Source of the DNA: UBA4877 sp002399345
GTDB lineage: Bacteria; Bacillota; Thermoanaerobacteria; Thermoanaerobacterales; UBA4877
Direction: 5' to 3'
Assembly: GCA_036752905.1 (NCBI GenBank)
Contig: DAIORT010000008.1
Span: 17,957-81,956 of the forward strand
Length of the DNA stretch: 64,000 nucleotides
The notes beneath the pieces are model-generated. The model saw nothing but the letters and a program-made list of their open reading frames with translations, had not been told where the DNA came from and searched no databases. Below, one piece after another: positions 61,929-64,000 of this stretch; the stretch's first letter is position 1, and each line of letters opens with the position of its first letter. Position numbers and translations under genes: made by a program.

Positions 61929-63329
61929 ATGGCTAATATAGGTTATATAACTGCTGTAAGGGGACCGGTGGTGGACGTTGCATTTAAAGAAGACCTTCCG
62001 GCAGTAAATAATGCCATAAAAATAAATAGTAAAAATAAAAATATGACCCTAGAGGTAATAAATCATATAGGAAATAATATGGTGCGTTGTATTGCGCTTT
62101 CAGCTACAGAAGGATTAAAAAGAGGCCTGGAAGTTGAAGATACAGGTCATCCAATAGAGGTTCCCGTAGGGAATGCCGTGCTGGGCAGGATGTTTAATGT
62201 GTTTGGTGAGCCTATTGATGGTAAGGGACCAGTTGAAAATGCGCAGTATAGCTCCATTCATAGAGACCCTCCTGCTTTTGAAGACCAATCACCATCACAG
62301 CAGATATTTGAAACAGGCATAAAGGTTATAGACCTACTGGCACCTTATGTAAAAGGTGGCAAAATAGGTCTGTTTGGCGGAGCCGGAGTTGGTAAAACCG
62401 TCCTTATCATGGAACTTATACACAATATAGCAACACAACATGGAGGATATTCAGTTTTTACCGGTGTGGGAGAGCGCTCCAGAGAGGGTAATGAGCTTTG
62501 GAACGAAATGAATAATTCCGGTGTAATCGATAAGACTGCATTGGCTTTCGGTCAAATGAACGAACCTCCGGGTGCCAGAATGAGGGTGGCGCTTACCGGT
62601 TTAACCATGGCGGAACACTTTAGGGATGAGGAACACCAAGATATACTGCTGTTCATAGATAATATATTTAGATTTATCCAGGCTGGTTCAGAGGTTTCCA
62701 CGCTTTTAGGAAGAATACCATCTGCGGTTGGGTATCAGCCCACATTAGCTAATGAGCTTGGCTCTTTACAGGAAAGAATAACATCCACAAAGAATGGATC
62801 CATTACCTCGGTACAGGCTGTTTATGTTCCGGCAGACGATATAACAGATCCAGCCCCGGCTACAACCTTTGCCCATTTGGATGCTACAACGGTACTTTCA
62901 CGTAGCATAGCCGAGATGGGTATATACCCGGCTGTAGATCCGCTGGCGTCTACATCCAAGATATTAGATCCCAGGGTGTTAGGTATGGAACATTATAATG
63001 TGGCAAGGAAAGTGCAGGAGATACTTGAAAGATATAAGGAACTCCAGGATATCATAGCCATATTGGGAATGGAAGAGCTAAGTGAGGAAGACAGGCTTAC
63101 GGTTTACAGAGCCAGGAAGATTCAGAGATTTTTATCTCAGCCGTTTTTTGTGGCGGAACAATTTTCAGGTAAACCGGGTAAATACGTACCTTTAAAGGAA
63201 ACAATAAAGGGATTTAAGATGTTGATTGAGGGCGGGCTGGACGATGTGCCTGAATCTGCATTCTTTATGGCCGGAAGTATTGATGAAGTCATCGAAAGGG
63301 CCAAAAAGATGGAACAAAAGGAGTCTTAA
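61929..63329 (+). CDS. atpD: F-type ATP synthase subunit beta
   Basis: 466 residues, catalytic subunit: Walker A GGAGVGKTVLI, catalytic Glu in GVGERSREGNEL, and Walker B LLFIDNIFRF. Strong AAAGGAGG ribosome-binding site. Confidence 0.98.
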   Translation: MANIGYITAVRGPVVDVAFKEDLPAVNNAIKINSKNKNMTLEVINHIGNNMVRCIALSATEGLKRGLEVEDTGHPIEVPVGNAVLGRMFNVFGEPIDGKGPVENAQYSSIHRDPPAFEDQSPSQQIFETGIKVIDLLAPYVKGGKIGLFGGAGVGKTVLIMELIHNIATQHGGYSVFTGVGERSREGNELWNEMNNSGVIDKTALAFGQMNEPPGARMRVALTGLTMAEHFRDEEHQDILLFIDNIFRFIQAGSEVSTLLGRIPSAVGYQPTLANELGSLQERITSTKNGSITSVQAVYVPADDITDPAPATTFAHLDATTVLSRSIAEMGIYPAVDPLASTSKILDPRVLGMEHYNVARKVQEILERYKELQDIIAILGMEELSEEDRLTVYRARKIQRFLSQPFFVAEQFSGKPGKYVPLKETIKGFKMLIEGGLDDVPESAFFMAGSIDEVIERAKKMEQKES

Positions 63330-63331
63330 GA

Positions 63332-63748
63332 ATGGCTAAATTTCATTTAGTAATAAATACACCGACGCGTGTGTTTTATGATCAAAACGTTGATTCATTA
63401 GTAGTAAAAACTTTTGATGGTGAGATCGGTATACTGAAAGGTCACGAGCCTGTAGTTATTCCTATAGAGGTAAGTCCGATAACTATTAGAAACGACAGTG
63501 ATACTAAGAAAGCATATATTTCAGGTGGTTTTATGAATGTCATGGATGATATTGTGGAGGTATTCTCAGATGACGCCCTATGGCCGGAGGAAATAGATAT
63601 AAGGAGAGCGGAGGAATCTGTGAAGCGTGCGGAGATGCGTATAAAGACAAAAAACAGCCAGGCGGAATTTGCACGAGCCCGGGCCTCGCTTGCTCGGGCC
63701 ATGGCTAGATTAGAAGTTGCAGAGAGAGGCCCGAAGGTGATAAGATAA
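63332..63748 (+). CDS. atpC: F-type ATP synthase subunit epsilon
   Basis: 138 residues: N-terminal beta-sandwich (DSLVVKTFDGEIGILKGHEPVV) and a C-terminal helical hairpin (about 88-130), the regulatory part. Last gene of the operon, 2 bp after atpD. Confidence 0.96.
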   Translation: MAKFHLVINTPTRVFYDQNVDSLVVKTFDGEIGILKGHEPVVIPIEVSPITIRNDSDTKKAYISGGFMNVMDDIVEVFSDDALWPEEIDIRRAEESVKRAEMRIKTKNSQAEFARARASLARAMARLEVAERGPKVIR

Positions 63749-63926
63749 AACTTTTATTAGCTATGCATGAATATTTAAGGTAATCAAAGCATATAGATTA
63801 TATTTGGCTATAATTAGGTATACGGTAGTATGTAAGACATATTTAACTCTTTACATTAAGACTGACAGGTGATAATATAATACCTGCACCTCACTGAGAG
63901 GCGAGCAAGACGAGTAAAAAAAGAAG
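63749..63926 (+). other. Region after atpC, no gene
   Basis: About 180 bp, AT-rich, without an open frame or clear terminator hairpin. A TGATAATATAAT-like -10 element lies near 63870, possibly an upstream tandem promoter for the unit that starts at the right edge. Confidence 0.35.
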
Positions 63927-63956
63927 TTGACAAGAGTAGTAAGTAAGTGCTAATAT
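63927..63956 (+). promoter_or_regulatory. Strong sigma-A promoter at the right edge, possibly rRNA
   Basis: Consensus TTGACA (63927-63932), 18-bp spacer, TAATAT (63951-63956), preceded by an A-rich element and followed by a GC-containing leader (AAGGTCGCACGATGGC) without a reading frame. This resembles clostridial rRNA promoters near the origin; the transcribed gene lies outside the window. Confidence 0.6.
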
Positions 63957-64000
63957 AAGAAGGTCGCACGATGGCAAGTAAATAGAGCGGAACGCCAGAA

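Noticed and set aside
1..64000. CRISPR arrays, tRNA genes, insertion sequences, prophage
   Set aside because: No regularly spaced direct repeats, no tRNA cloverleaf ends, no transposase-, integrase- or phage-like proteins were found on either strand.

Overview
The window is a chromosome segment spanning the replication origin of an anaerobic, low-to-mid GC Firmicute (class Clostridia). The evidence is the classic rpmH-rnpA-yidD-yidC-jag / dnaA-dnaN-yaaA-recF-remB-gyrB-gyrA layout, a selenocysteine-dependent D-proline reductase (Stickland) operon, a pyrimidine-precursor transporter under a TPP riboswitch, and a serine dehydratase of the two-subunit iron-sulfur type. Almost every gene left of about 48.1 kb is on the minus strand and every gene right of 49.0 kb is on the plus strand, as expected for two replichores leaving an origin at about 48.66-48.82 kb, where a cluster of DnaA boxes lies. 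I do not assign a species.

Layout. (a) 1-2.1 kb: 3' part of aroE, a small PrsW-like membrane protein and a dipeptide epimerase. (b) 2.2-3.4 kb: an ECF S-component-like membrane protein and a TetR fragment. (c) 3.4-15.5 kb: the proline reductase locus. The sigma-54 activator gene prdR has its own sigma-A promoter. An exact TTGGCAC-N5-TTGCT promoter then drives prdC (Sec), prdA, a 68-aa protein, prdB (Sec), prdD, prdF (racemase), prdE, a TauE/SafE permease, an APC amino-acid permease and an M24 proline-type peptidase, up to a strong terminator. Together these would import or release proline, racemise it and reduce it. (d) 15.5-33 kb: a metallo-beta-lactamase-fold enzyme, secreted and lipoproteins, a TPP riboswitch with cytX, a two-component system, an NlpC/P60 protein, psuG, a ClC transporter, an enoate-reductase-like enzyme with a divergent TetR regulator, and serine dehydratase. 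(e) 32.5-44 kb: origin-proximal housekeeping genes (DUF4446, class V aminotransferase, parB, parA, a parS site, a GDT1-like protein, noc, rsmG, mnmG, mnmE, jag, yidC, yidD, rnpA, rpmH). (f) 44-48.4 kb: a GntR/YtrA-type regulator under a perfect 35-bp dyad, and a guanine-type riboswitch controlling adenine deaminase and a purine permease. (g) 48.6-57.6 kb: oriC and the dnaA-to-gyrA block. (h) 57.7-63.75 kb: the F1Fo ATP synthase operon. (i) The right edge ends in a strong promoter that looks like the start of another transcription unit, possibly rRNA.

Three observations stand out. First, GGCCWGGCC occurs 26 times (by eye), always inside genes, where well under one is expected; it is an iterated palindrome with a CCWGG core. 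Second, the ATP synthase operon has no separate delta gene. The C-terminal domain of delta is fused to the N-terminus of alpha and the delta N-terminal domain is missing. Third, a roughly 200-nt structured RNA candidate that I cannot assign lies between jag and mnmE and ends in an intrinsic terminator. Also notable are a complete attenuation switch at the purine riboswitch and the split of PrdD/PrdE exactly where PrdA is cleaved to form its pyruvoyl group.
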